From Metallyticus violacea (lineage: Eukaryota > Arthropoda > Insecta > Mantodea > Metallyticidae), in assembly GCA_030762175.1 (NCBI GenBank), contig CM060846.1, positions 236,652,512 to 236,716,511 of the forward strand: a DNA stretch of 64,000 bases, given 5' to 3'. Positions 22,540-32,873 of this stretch are shown in pieces. The position numbers were made by a program, and so were the translations under genes. The notes beneath the pieces are model-generated. The model saw only the letters and a program-made list of their open reading frames with translations. It was not told the origin of the DNA and searched no databases. Each line of letters opens with the position of its first letter. Within the stretch, counting starts at the first letter, position 1.

Positions 22540-23440
22540 TATTCAACTTGTTTACACTGAACTCCACTTACATACATAAACCTAAGACATGTTTCGGGAG
22601 CACTCACTCTCATCTTCAGTTGTTGACCTACTACTTGAAATGGTGGGTGGATACCTAGATGCTCCTGTGCAGTGTCTGGTGGTTGTTATAGTAGTAACTT
22701 GCCAAGTTCATCCATAGGAGGAAAATCAGAGTTATATTAAGTTTTCTTTATTTTTTTATGATGAAATTTTTTTCCCAAGTGGATAGTTCCATTGGGTTGT
22801 GAAGTTGCTTCAACAGATTAATTTCTGGTTTAATTTCATGATTTTTGGTAAAAAAGTGAGCTGCTACCACTGATTAATCAATCTGCTTAAAGTGAATATT
22901 TCTAAATTGTTCTTTTCTCCAAATTTCCAAATTTCTGTTCGTTTTTCCAACGTATCACAATCTGCACATTTGATTTTGTAAATCCCTGATTTCTGTTCTG
23001 TTGGTATGGTGTTTTTTACTGAGCAACCTAATAAATTATTGATATTATATTTGTTTTTTGGGGCTAACATTATTATAAGTTCTTTGAAAATCTTCCTAAA
23101 TTTGTTTTACTGTGTAACTTAATAAATTCTTGATTTTATATTTGTTCTTTGGGGCTAACATTATTCTATGTTCTTTGAAAATCTTCCTAAATTTCTTTTA
23201 CCTTATAATTTAATAAATTCTTGATATTATATTTGTTCTTTAGGGACATTATTCCATGTTATCAGAAATTTCCTTAAATTTCTTATGGTAGGTTGGTTGA
23301 TTTGTGAAACTTTTGAATTTATATCTTTCCTTGGAGTTCTTTAGTATTGAAATTTCTCCTGTCAATTTAAAAGGCAAAAGTATTATCCAAGTGTTTCTTA
23401 TTAACAATCGCAAAGATATCATCCATGTATCTGTGCCACA
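22540..23440 (-). mobile_element. PLE, family C, minus strand, with triplication
   Basis: Minus-strand order: RT palm 'RYMDDIFAIVNKK' near 23437-23398, the linker 'MLAPKNKYNINNLL', and GIY-YIG 'KSGIYKIKCADCDTLEK' near 22995-22945. The C-terminus follows to 22760, and the non-coding end has 'GAAGATGAGAGTGAGTGCTC' and 'CGAAACATGTCTTAGG' near 22625-22585. The 3' end is shared with the plus-strand copy at 25560-25928. A segment of the linker is present three times (23027-23290). Frameshifts and stops make it dead. Confidence 0.8.
23027..23290. repeat. Three tandem copies of a ~90-bp PLE segment
   Basis: The block 'AATTCTTGATATTATATTTG', followed by 'TTCTTTGGGGCTAACATTAT' and 'GAAAATCTTCCTAAATTT', occurs three times with small differences. 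Copy starts are about 23030, 23117 and 23210. The unit encodes the 'LAPKNKYNI' linker of the PLE, so this is a local tandem amplification inside the element. Confidence 0.85.
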
Positions 23441-23494
23441 CTTGGATGATGCTTTGAAATTGCTAAACCTACAAGATAGGGAAATTAAATATTA
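23441..23494 (+). mobile_element. PLE RT fragment, inverted to its neighbour
   Basis: The plus strand reads 'HLDDALKLLNLQDREIK', the segment that follows the YVDD box in these PLEs. The minus strand just to the left reads the YMDD box itself, so the two meet head to head at about 23440. Confidence 0.6.
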
Positions 23495-24422
23495 AGATCA
23501 TTGTGTGATTCAGTCGAACTAACACTCTTTTGCTTCACTTACTTGTACACACACAGACAATCACATCAAAGCTGACAGTTTTAACCCCATGATGCACAAA
23601 CATGCAGTTATTAACAGTTTAACACACCGGCTAGTTAACCTACATATTAGCAAAGAAGAATACTTTAACGAATACAAACAAATAGAAAGTACAGCTGCTA
23701 AATATGGTTTTAAGAAAGAATTAGTACTCAAAAAGGTACAAACATTCAAGAGGCAAAAACTTATTAGAGAAACCACAACACTTTCAGCAAGAAAAGATAA
23801 GCTAATTTTTAAAAAAATCCACACTATCATTCATAGGCTACAAAAAAGTTTCAGAATATTCTTAAAGATTTTAATATCAAGTTAGCCCCTGTAAACAGAT
23901 TTAATATCAAAAATCTTCTGATAGACAATGTTAATTACAGTATTCCATGGGAGAAAAAACCAGGTATTTATAAAATAAGTTGTGCAGAATGTGAAAAGGT
24001 CTGCATTGCAAAAATTAGAGAAACATAGCCACATGGTTAAAAGAACATTTCAGAAAAATTAAATATAAGCAAATGGAGAAATAAGTTGTAGTATTTCATT
24101 TCTGGACAGAAAACCACAACATATTGAATAAAGCAAAATTATTGAAATCAGTACAAGGACCTATAGAATTAGTAACTTGGGAAAAATCTACATAATACAA
24201 ATACAAAGACAGTTTAATGAACTTTGACACTTCCGGAGATGAAAACAAACTTTCAGTTCATCACACCTCCATCAGAGCAAAATACCCTTACCCACAGCAT
24301 AAGAAAGTATCCAGCAGTTGACATTCTAGCTGATGATGCAAACAAAGGTTCTTGAAATCAGTTATAATAAGTGAAGCAAAAGAGTGTTATTTAACTCAAT
24401 CACACATTAATCTTGGTATATG
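23495..24422 (+). mobile_element. PLE, family A, with terminal inverted repeats
   Basis: The plus strand carries the RT thumb/linker (23589-23885: 'MHKHAVINS', 'EEYFNEYKQIESTAAKYGF', 'RETTTLSARKDK'). A broken GIY-YIG ('KPGIYKISCAECEKVCIAKI') follows near 23957-24016, then the C-terminal block. An imperfect 46-bp inverted repeat flanks it (23493-23540 and 24369-24414, ending 'GCTTCACTT' / 'AAGTGAAGC'). The coding part is nearly identical in style to the minus-strand copy at 3500-4607. Confidence 0.82.
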
Positions 24423-25540
24423 ATTAGCTTCACTGTGCAACGTTCCAATTAACAATTATAAGAAAATTAAATTCACTTCTGAAACAGAACAAGACAACAC
24501 CATTCCTTTCCTTGACTTAAAAGTTTATAAGAACAGGCAATAATTTGAAATTTGGAATATACAGAAAGGATACACACACTGAAAATTACATAAAGGCCAG
24601 TGGCTTCAATCCCAAAGCACACAAACATGCAGTTTTTAACAGTTTAGCACACAGACCATTCACATACCCATGAATGAGTCTGAATACAATTTAGAGTACT
24701 CTCACATAATACAAATGGCAAAAATCAATAAGTATGGCCAAGAAATTATAGACAAGTAAATAAAGAAATTCAAACAAAAGAAGAGGTTAAATCAGGTTAC
24801 AACATTTTTGGCAAAAAAAGAAACTACCATTCACAAGAAATTTAACTATCATCCTTGGGTCACCAAAAAATTCCAGAAAATACTCACGACAGTTTTGGAT
24901 TAATTTGTTCTAGTGAACCAATTCAGCGTAAATAATCTGCTCAACTCCAGTGATAATAATAGAATAGCTGATAAGAAGAAGTCAGGAATATACCAAATCA
25001 ACTGTTTGGAATACAACAGTATATATTGCCAAAACAAAAAGAAGCATGGAACTAGACTAAAAGAACACTGGAAAACTATCAGGTACAATCAGATAGATAA
25101 ATCAGCAGTTGCATATTACTTTTGGAGATATAAATATGATATAGAAATGAAAATCAAATTATTGAAATTCGTAGATAGATCTTTGGAGCTGGGAATATGG
25201 AGGAAAAAAAATTTCATAAAATAATGTAAGATAACATTATGAACTTCAAGATCCTAAAAGAAGACAAATTAATTCAAAAGTTCATAAAATGTCCAAAAGA
25301 GCTACTCCAAATTCATTCAACCACAACAAATCCAGCAGTCGATACACAGCTGCTGATGCAGGTGAAGGCCTGTGAAACATGTTCTGTATAATGCAAAGGC
25401 TGATGACCTGAGATGTTAAAGAACTGTAAATAAATCTAAAATGTATAATTCAATAGTAAGTGGAGCATAAGAGTATTAAATTGACTCACAGTCTAATTAA
25501 GAATAAATTAATTGGTTCACTGAACTAGTTAGGACAAAAT
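24423..25540 (+). mobile_element. PLE, family B, plus strand
   Basis: Broken frames give 'TIPFLDLKVYKN' near 24500, 'FGIYRKDTHTENYIKASGF' near 24550, GIY-YIG 'KKSGIYQINCLEYNSIYC' at 24983-25036 (the second Cys is Tyr, and YIG is lost), and 'DKSAVAYYFW' near 25095-25125. The non-coding 3' end is 'AAGGCCTGTGAAACATGTTC', and a terminal segment 'TAAGTGGAGCATAAGAG' follows near 25456. A 5'-truncated SINE-2 tail (25393-25441) interrupts the end. Confidence 0.8.
25393..25441 (+). mobile_element. Short SINE-2 tail inside PLE end
   Basis: The segment 'GCTGATGACCTGAGATGTTA' is the 3' end of SINE family 2. It is flanked by 'tgtataat' at 25385-25392 and 25442-25449. The intact PLE-B end at 8918-9092 lacks it, which shows it is an insertion of only about 49 bp. 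Confidence 0.65.
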
Positions 25541-25559
25541 TTATTTTGAATTTAAGAAA

Positions 25560-25928
25560 TTTGAAAATTCAGGGAAAAAAAAAATTTGGAATATTTGGTT
25601 TAAGCAGGTTGATAAAACAGCAGTAGCAGCTCACTTTTAAACCAAAAATCATGAAATTAAACCAGAGGTTAATCTACTGAAGCAACTTTACAACCCAATG
25701 GAACTATTCACTTGGGAAAAAATTTTCATCATAAAAAAATAAAGAAAACTTAATGAACTTTGATTTTCCTCCAATGGATGAGCTCATTCAAGTTCCTACC
25801 ACAACCACCAAACACTGCCACAGGAGCATCTGGGTATCCATTCATCATTTCGAGTAACGTAGTCAGTCAACAACTGAAAATGGGAGTGAATGCTCCTAAA
25901 ACATGTCTTAGTTTTATGTAAGTAAGTA
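25560..25928 (+). mobile_element. PLE, family C, 3' part, plus strand
   Basis: Reads 'DKTAVAAHF' near 25610, 'KPEVNLLKQLYNPMELFTWE' near 25660-25718, then 'LDFPPMDELIQVPTTTT'. The non-coding end has 'TGCTCCTAAAACATGTCTTA'. It is inverted relative to the homologous end of the copy at 22540-23440, so the cluster is flanked by inverted PLE-C ends. Confidence 0.75.
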
Positions 25929-25930
25929 GA

Positions 25931-26071
25931 ATTTTTTTTTTGAATGATTTATTTATGAACGCTCTTTAACATCTCAGGTCATCAGCGTCCCATTCAACTC
26001 AGGACGTGAAACAGCCGACAAATTTTGCTCAGAGGCCTCTCTTTCAGGCTTGAGGTTCTTTTTCGTGCCGT
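25931..26071 (-). mobile_element. 5'-truncated SINE family 2
   Basis: Contains the 3' half of SINE-2 on the minus strand ('GACCTGAGATGTTAAAGAGC', 'CCTCAAGCCTGAAAGA'). It stops near 26071 without the tRNA-like head. It directly abuts a 98-bp segment that is duplicated downstream. Confidence 0.8.
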
Positions 26072-26384
26072 ATTGCATTCATTCAAAATTTGTCTATATT
26101 CTCCAAACGAACTGAATTATTATTGTTTTCCATGTATTGTGTTCTGTACATTCTAAAAATTATATTTATTTCTTTGAAAATTGGGTGTTTATAATTTAAC
26201 ACTATACAACTAGGGGAATCAGATGTTATTATAACCTATGCATTTTTATAATCTTTTTACATCTTTTTAAGTTTTAAGAATCCAAGATTGCATTCATTCA
26301 AAATTTGTCTATATTCTCCAAATGAACTGAATTATTATTGTTTTCCATGTATTGTGTTCTGTACATTCTAAAAATTATATTTAT
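26072..26384. repeat. 98-bp direct duplication with 117-bp spacer
   Basis: 26072-26169 and 26287-26384 match at 97 of 98 positions by eye (one C/T difference, 'AAACGAAC' against 'AAATGAAC'). The spacer is unique. This is a recent segmental duplication of about 215 bp whose second copy is partial, or a repair product. Confidence 0.9.
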
Positions 26385-26659
26385 GGGCAATAATGGTCTT
26401 CAAAAGACCAAACAAAACTAAGTCATAATTCTTCTGCACATTCATTTATATTGTCTCACTGGATTGATATTGTACTCTGTGGCAAAACCTTGGATGTGTT
26501 ACATTTGTTGTTATGACACTGAAAATATTAATCTGTAAGCAGAATAGTGTTTTAAGAATTTTAAATATCTTGGAATTTAATGATTTTACAAGTATGTGAC
26601 TTCGGCATAAGAACTTGCTTATCACTATTCAATAGTGTACTTAAGTAACAAATACAAAT

Positions 26660-27300
26660 TTTGCACATTCATGGGTTTTGACATTGGAAGAATGATATGT
26701 TGGCTGTTGCACTTAAGCAGTTTTGAAGCATCAGAGTTTTTGCCAACCATGACACTAACTCCATCACATACTATGCTAATAAAATTTTTTTGAAGAAAAA
26801 TATGTCAATCCATTTGAATGCAAGCAGTTTAATAGTTCATTTGTAATAGTTTTAGCTCCCTGGTTACTGAGTGTAACTAAATTAAGAAATGTAATTTCTT
26901 TTGCAAATAAAGCAGCTATTTATTATTAATTATTAGTCTACAATCTTTTGCTAAATAACAGGCAGTAATAAAGAACTATTCATCAATGTTGATAACATTA
27001 GCCTCATGAAGTAGAGAGGTATTTTCTAGCTGCTGTTTCTAGGAGTAAGCAAGAATTCTTTTCACCTAATACATACTGCAATCCCTGACGGGCTGAAATT
27101 TTTAGTTGTAGAAACTTCAATTGTTGTGATTTATCTGTACCACCATAGGGTACTTGACACCTCACCCAATCATTACTTAACAACAATCCCCGATATGTTT
27201 GTGGTTCCAAATAATCATCATTACACCCTAAACACCCATGTTTTGCTACTAACCATTTATGTTTTCTGTGCACTCTAATCATTGCTGTTAGGAACATAGA
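26660..27300 (-). mobile_element. hAT transposon, N-terminal half (ZNF862-like)
   Basis: In minus-strand order: an open stretch at 27297-27004 with 'GCLGCNDDYLEPQTYRG', 'WVRCQVPYGGTDKSQQLKFL' and 'LKISARQGLQYVLGEKN'. This matches the TTF/BED-like zinc-finger region of ZNF862-type hAT proteins. Then come 'SFLNLVTLSNQGAKTITNEL' near 26895 and 'FISIVCDGVSVMVGKNSDAS' near 26790-26730, the DGA.VM.G block of the catalytic domain. Its natural continuation is the hAT part at 20105-21560. Confidence 0.7.
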
Positions 27301-28143
27301 GGCAGATAATCTGCATCAGAACCATTAATTGTATTGATTTTCTGCTATGTTATTGTTGATCATGATGATGGTGATAATGCAATGGTTTGTTGAGAATCAT
27401 TCTGTGAATTAGAGAATAAAACATTGTTCAATATCACCATCAACTTACAATTCCAATGATTTCCATAATTACACATTATAATTTTATATTTTTATATTCC
27501 AAATAGTTTATAACCTTGCTTGAACCACCTTTTCATTTTCAATCACTAAACATACCATAGACAGCTTGTATTTGTTCATCACATACAGAAGATGATGATG
27601 ATGATTAATGCTTAAGGGCGCAAAACTTCTATGGTCATTAGCGCCCAAAATATAGAAGATGAATTAAAAAAAACAACAGTATGTGAATTTAATACAATTT
27701 CAGACAAAGTAATGGATAGTATGGTATCCTTTCAAACTTAGAAGTTAGAAATTTCCCTTCTAAACTAAAAACAAATATATTGGAAAGTTAGAAACCTGTG
27801 GCTGAATGCAAGCGGTTGATAAAACCTAATTCTTATAAGACTGCAAGTGCCATTTGTTTGGCCTCTACATACAATCTATGAAAGAAGAGAATTTTTCTTT
27901 CAGCACTTGATTTTAGTTTTGATTTACAAATGTTTTAAATTGTCTGGTCATGACAACATCTATGTATATTGCATAACTTCCTGTAATAAATCCAAGAGCA
28001 GAAATATTTGCAGTGCTGCAATTTGCTTCAATAGCTTAGAGTTAACAAGCTTGTACAATTTCTAAAGTATTGCAAATTCTGAAAATACCTATACTACAGC
28101 TTCTCTACAGTTAAAATGGTTAAAGTCTCATTTAAAATAAAAT
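27301..28143. other. Stretch with little identifiable content
   Basis: Apart from the short I-element tail at 27592-27651, nothing is recognised. The open stretch at 27847-28065 has no domain and is probably chance. Confidence 0.4.
27592..27651 (-). mobile_element. 3' end of an I-superfamily LINE, truncated
   Basis: Matches the extreme 3' end of the elements at 32283 and 32874: a (GAT)n tract, 'GCTTAAGGGCGCAAAAC' and 'GGTCATTAGCGCCCAAA' as seen on the plus strand. Only about 60 bp are present, so it is a severely 5'-truncated insertion. Confidence 0.8.
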
Positions 28144-28474
28144 TAAATAAGAATATTGTGGAAAATGGAGGGCCCAATAATGGAAATTATGCATTAATAA
28201 TAAGACTTAATTATTAAAACACTACAGTACTCTTGAAGTCAACAATCATGAGCCATTTATACCCTCATTTGGCATGTGCAAAACATAAGAAAAAGCCAAG
28301 ATTTGTGCATATGTATAGCTGAAATGTTTGGAACTTTTGGTAAGGAAAAAGAGTCGATTTTTTGAAAGATGAGAGCATGTCAAGATATATAACTCCTCTC
28401 CCTGGCTATCATAACAGCATCCTATAGGCAATATTCTTATTGTGATACCATGAAGTAAAACCATTAAATGGCTT
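28144..28474. repeat. Unclassified dispersed repeat, copy 1
   Basis: About 330 bp that recur at 40607-40950 in the same orientation. Shared blocks include 'GAAATTATGCATTAATAAT', 'TTGGCATGTGCAAAAC' (TCTGGCATGTGCGAAAC in copy 2), 'TTTTGGTAAGGAAAA' and 'CCCTGGCTATCATAACA'. No coding sequence or tRNA-like promoter is evident. Confidence 0.75.
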
Positions 28475-28604
28475 GGCTTGGCTTGGCTCAGCTCTCAGTC
28501 CATGTATTATTAGTGTTCCTGAAACTTAATCTTAATTTAATGCAATTTGTATGTTGATTAAAAGCTTCTCAACCAAAAAATTACTTATGTCATGTCTCTA
28601 CCAA

Positions 28605-28888
28605 TGCAATGCCATGGGTGGCCGAGGTCGTTAAGGCACGGACTCTTGAGCCGGAGGTCTGGGGTTCGAATTTCACCAGGACCGTCCTCCCTGACTGATG
28701 TTTTTTTCAGGTTTTCCTCAGTCCTCATAAATGGCAAATGCAGGGGAAGTATCCTAAACTTAGGCCTGGAATGCTTCCTTCCTTAAAAATTTCCCTATAT
28801 ATCATTTCATCTCATGTATCATCAGTGTCCACTACCTGTGGTGCCTGAGCAGTAAAAATGAGCATTAAACACTAATCAAAAAAAAAAA
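28605..28888 (+). mobile_element. SINE family 1, well preserved
   Basis: The head 'GTGGCCGAGGTCGTTAAGGC' and B box 'GGTTCGAATTTCACC' are near consensus. The copy ends in an A-rich tail at 28879-28888. Flanks 'tctaccaa' at 28597-28604 and 28889-28896 are its target-site duplication. Confidence 0.88.
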
Positions 28889-29055
28889 TCTACCAACATG
28901 ACTTAAAGGTCACAAATTAAAACACACTTTCTGCTTAAGAACTGTTTCTTCTCGGATAGGAAAGGTGTTACAAATCATTGACAGTGTCAGTGATGAACAT
29001 ATTAATATTTTGCTAGATACAGTGAAGAACCAACTGCAGGGCACTACATGAGAAT

Positions 29056-29359
29056 TTTTTTTTTTTATTTGGTTTATTTATGGACACTCTTTAACATCTC
29101 AGGTCATCAGCGTCCCATTCTATTCAGGGCGTGAAATGGCCGAAAAATTTTGCTCAGAGGCTTCTTCTTTCAGGCTTCAGGTTCTTTATCGGGCCATAAA
29201 TGTACGACACGGGACCCACGGCTTTACTTCCCTTCTGAAGGAAGCCATTCTTAGGATTTTTATGCCCTGAAAAAATCCATCGACCCCGGCTGGGTTTGAA
29301 CCCACAATCTTGGGTTTAGAAGGCAAGTATGATTACCACTAGACCACCAGGACCGACTA
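29056..29359 (-). mobile_element. Full-length SINE family 2 with TSD
   Basis: The minus strand starts with 'GGTCCTGGTGGTCTAGTGGT', then a 'CTTCTAA' loop-like stretch and the B box 'GGGTTCAAACCCAGCC', which together make the clearest tRNA-like head of this family. A (T)n/(A)n 3' tail lies at the left. The 11-bp duplication 'tacatgagaat' flanks it at 29045-29055 and 29360-29370. Confidence 0.92.
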
Positions 29360-29465
29360 TACATGAGAATGAGTAGTGCCATGGATGGAAAAATGTATAG
29401 AGGGTAAGGGAAAATATGTTGAGAATATGTGATGGAAGTTTTGAACTAAATATTTTGGAGGACCT

Positions 29466-29783
29466 ATGTCTAAAAACGTTCTGAATGACCCTCATAAGAA
29501 ATACACATTTTTTGTTACACATGAAGGACAGTATGGATTTGAACATGTTTCTTTTGTTCTTGCTGATGCCCCTACATATTTCAGTTATGTTGCTGAGAAA
29601 CTATTAAGTGATATTAGAATTAAGAAAGCCTTAGCTTATCTTAATGACATTGTCATGTTTGCTAAGTCATTTGAAGAACTCTTGGAAAACCCTGGAGCTC
29701 CTTTTTGGCATTTGGAAATACATAATTTTAAATTGAAACCAGAACATGTTCCTTTGCTTTGGAAAGAATTAAATTGTGTTTAG
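29466..29783 (+). pseudogene. Gypsy RT palm fragment
   Basis: A 105-residue open stretch covers the palm of the Gypsy reverse transcriptase, from the 'THEGQYGFEHVSF' block to the altered metal-binding box 'YLNDIV'. One of the two catalytic Asp is Asn. The reading continues in another frame at 29759-30010 with the connection domain. Confidence 0.8.
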
Positions 29784-31134
29784 AAGTTTCTAAAAATGGA
29801 ATTTCTCCAGATTCTGATAAAATTACAGTTATTAAAAAATGTCTATATATTAAAAATGTCAGGGATATTCAAAAGGTGCTAAGCCTTTTTAATTTCTATA
29901 GGAAATTCAGCAAGACTTATTCTAAAATTGCTCAGCTGTTCAGTCAATTGATGAGGAAAATCAACATTTTTCTTGGAGTCCAGAGCAGCAACAAGCATTT
30001 CAAACATTAAAAGATTCTTTAATATCGGCCTCTGTCTTGACCCATTATACTTTAGGTGTACTTCAGACTGATACTAGTGGTTTAGGCATAGGATGCATTT
30101 TGAGACCCATTTGCTTATGCATCTAGAATCTTATCTAAATGTAAAAAGAATTATTGTCTTTGACTTATCTCATTTCAGAACTTTTGTGTACGGTTATAAG
30201 TTACACATTATATCAGAGCATCCCACTCTTTGTTATCTAAATAATCTTAATAAGACATTTGGCTCAAAGAGCCCTAAACTATAAGAATTTTATCATACTA
30301 TTTGCTACAAATCTGGCAAGAAATATCACAATGCTAACTTTTGTCATGATTTCCTATTTTGCAGCCAGAGGAGCATTAAATTATAGAAATGAATGATTTA
30401 ATTACTTGCCTTCTATCTCCAATGAAGTTTCAGGGAAACAAAGAGTTGACCCAATTTTACCTTTTATTATCAATGCTCTTAAAGACCCAGAATTGGCTCC
30501 AGCCATAGTTCAAAGGTAAGCATCTGTATATGCCCTCAAATATTTTATATAGGAAAAAATGCTGATTCATTTGGTCCCCTGCATTTACTGGTTATACCAG
30601 AATCTTTCAACATTATATTCTTTCCTCTTTTCATGATGATCCTCTTTCTGGCCATATAGGTTTTTCAAAAACCTTTCATAAGATTAACTCATGATATTGT
30701 TGGATTGGTATGAAGAATGATATTGAACACTTTGTACATACTTGCCAGAGTTGTAAGAAACGGTATTAAAAATCTGCTGGTCTTTTACAACCTATCCCTG
30801 TAAATTCTATTGCTGAGCATTTTGGTATTGACCATCTGTGACCCCTTCTTGTTCAAAATGGAAATAAGCATATCACCGTTATTGAATATGCATCTTGCTG
30901 GGTCAAAGCAGCTGCACTTTCATTTGTCACAATTCAATAGGTAGCCAAATTGCAAAAGATTATTTGCAAACATGAATCATCTGCCACTCTTCTGTGTGAT
31001 CAGGTATCAGTTTTCTATAGTGAAATTATATAGAACTTCTAAAATCTCTTTCAGTTTCTTCTAGCTTCACTAGTGCATATTATCCAGCCTATAATGACCT
31101 TACTGAACATTTTAATCAAACACTATTGAATATG

Positions 31135-31343
31135 AATAAATTCATTTTATATATGTTGTACCCTTGGCCGAAGATGAGTACACAGTTCTTCGAAACCGAT
31201 TCCAAATATCACACAAGTAACTGAAGCAATTAGAGTGTTTAGTATGACATATATCACATGAACTTTTTCATATGACTTGGCTTCACTGAGTTAGTTCTAT
31301 ATATTTTTTCAAATAATTTCTTTTTTAAAAGATATGTTTTAAT
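31135..31343 (+). mobile_element. Short PLE terminal insertion with TSD
   Basis: The 209-bp insert carries 'GCCGAAGATGAGTACACAG' and 'TTCGAAACCGATTCC', the non-coding end typical of the PLEs here, followed by 'CTGAAGCAATTAGAGTG' and 'GGCTTCACTGAGTTAGTTC'. The 11-bp 'tattgaatatg' flanks it at 31124-31134 and 31344-31354. On both sides the host sequence is Gypsy integrase. Confidence 0.85.
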
Positions 31344-31790
31344 TATTGAATATGTTGTCATTTTGTCAATACCAATCAGAAAAATTGGAATGCCACCCTG
31401 TCGTCATTCATTTTTTCTTATAATCTGTTCAGGAGTCAACCAAGTACTCTCCTTTCTTTATGATCTACAGTCATGAACTTTCACTATCAAATTAGGTACA
31501 GATAGAGGTTACTTCTAAATATCCATTTGTTAGACAAACCTTATAAGATACTCAGTAGCATGGAGGTTGCAATCCATAAAATAAATTAACAACAAATTAA
31601 GCAAAATTCCTAATATAATACAAAACATAGAGATGTAAAGTTTAATATTGGTCAGCTGGTCAAAGTTTTTGTGCCAGTCCAGAGAAACAGGAAATTTATT
31701 GAAAAAGAAATAGACAACATCTAAGCTGCCATTAGGCTTTGTTGTACAACATATTGAGGCAAATTCACCTTAGGTATTACTTGTAGTTTG

Positions 31791-32267
31791 ACTTGATAGT
31801 GTAGCATTAGCATATACTAGTGATAATGAGTTCTTAATTTCTTTACCCATATTTCAGCTTTTGTGTATAAATATTTTATTTACCACATTTTTTAACTTTT
31901 CAATATTTATCCCCTCCCTCTTTTCTTTTGAGTGATGACCAAGCTAGTCCAAAGCCATTCCTACAATCCTGAGAACTGATGATTTCCATGGTTAAGGTAC
32001 TTTCATATATTCTGCAAGGCAATGTTGCTAAAATCATGTTTGCAATTGATGGTAGATATAATGTTGACTCAGCGAGGATTGCTATAATGTACCTGCCATA
32101 GCAAGGATTTAAATTAAAAATTATTCATTTTTATGGTTATGCTATAGTGTTGTCTCAGCAAGGGTTGCTATAATGTGCCTGCCAAAGTTAGGAGTTGAAT
32201 TTAATGCGAAATATCTTGATGATTCACTCTATAATTGTGAAGTATAAGAAGCGTAGTCTGTAGGACT
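31791..32267. repeat. Non-coding stretch with degenerate minisatellite
   Basis: Holds imperfect units of 'TTGCTATAATGTGCCTGCC' type near 32090, 32170 and 32265. The last unit is where the I-element inserted, and its remainder lies at 38834 onwards. It may be the 3' end of the Gypsy element. No gene. Confidence 0.5.
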
Positions 32268-32282
32268 GTTGAAATGTGCCTG

Positions 32283-32873
32283 ATGATGATGATTATTGCT
32301 TAAGGGCGCAAAACTGCTACGGTCATTAGCGCCCAAACACATCAAGTACTGTGTCAGATATAAAAATAAATAAAGAACGCAAATCCTGCGCATAACGAAC
32401 GGACAGTAGTACTGGTGCAATAAAACTTATACCCCAAAACAAATAACAAGGGTATAAGGCGCCACAAACATTAGGGTGTTACTAAAACACAGCCACAAGA
32501 GCGGAAAACCAAAACAGTCCTGTAATGGACTAAAAACGTGCCAATAAAAGCACAAAGCAAACACAGGTCAATAAACAAAGACCGGTAGCAAAATTAATCA
32601 GCAAGAGCTGAAAACAAACCAGTCTGATAAAAGATTAAAATGGTAACAATAAAACCCCAAAACAAATAACAAGGGTAATGTGCAAAACAACAATTAGAGA
32701 CTAGTTAACACGATTCAGCAAAAGCTGAAAAAACAACAGTTCTAAAAGAGTCTAAAAATGCCGTCAACGGTAAAAGATAAAACCTCACACCTTGCTCCAA
32801 AAACCCACAAACACGGATAAAACGGAGCACGCGCTCAACAGCAACCACATCATCTGCGAGTAAGTCCTCAATA
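32283..32873 (-). mobile_element. Truncated I-superfamily LINE copy
   Basis: Contains the last ~30 codons of ORF2 ('ELLADDVVAVERVLRFIRVC') and a 3' untranslated region that ends in the GGGCGC...GCGCCC hairpin and (ATC)n. Its 3' UTR has many substitutions and indels relative to the adjacent full-length copy, so it comes from a different source element, not from simple duplication. Confidence 0.88.

Larger units (their letters stand above)
29460..31790 (+). mobile_element. Gypsy-like LTR retrotransposon remnant
   Basis: In order on the plus strand: an RT palm with 'YTFFVTHEGQYGFEHVSFVL' and 'LAYLNDIVMFA' (the YLDD box has become YLND); connection block 'ISPDSDKITVI' and 'VLSLFNFYRKFSKTYSKIA'; an RNase H remnant 'QTDTSGLGIGCIL'; an integrase zinc finger 'HVGF'-like stretch with 'HTCQSCKKRY'; an integrase core start 'HFGIDHL'; and the late integrase block 'YSPFFMIYSHELSL' near 31445. 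No gag, protease or LTR pair was found. Frames are broken. A short PLE insertion sits at 31135-31343. Confidence 0.85.
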
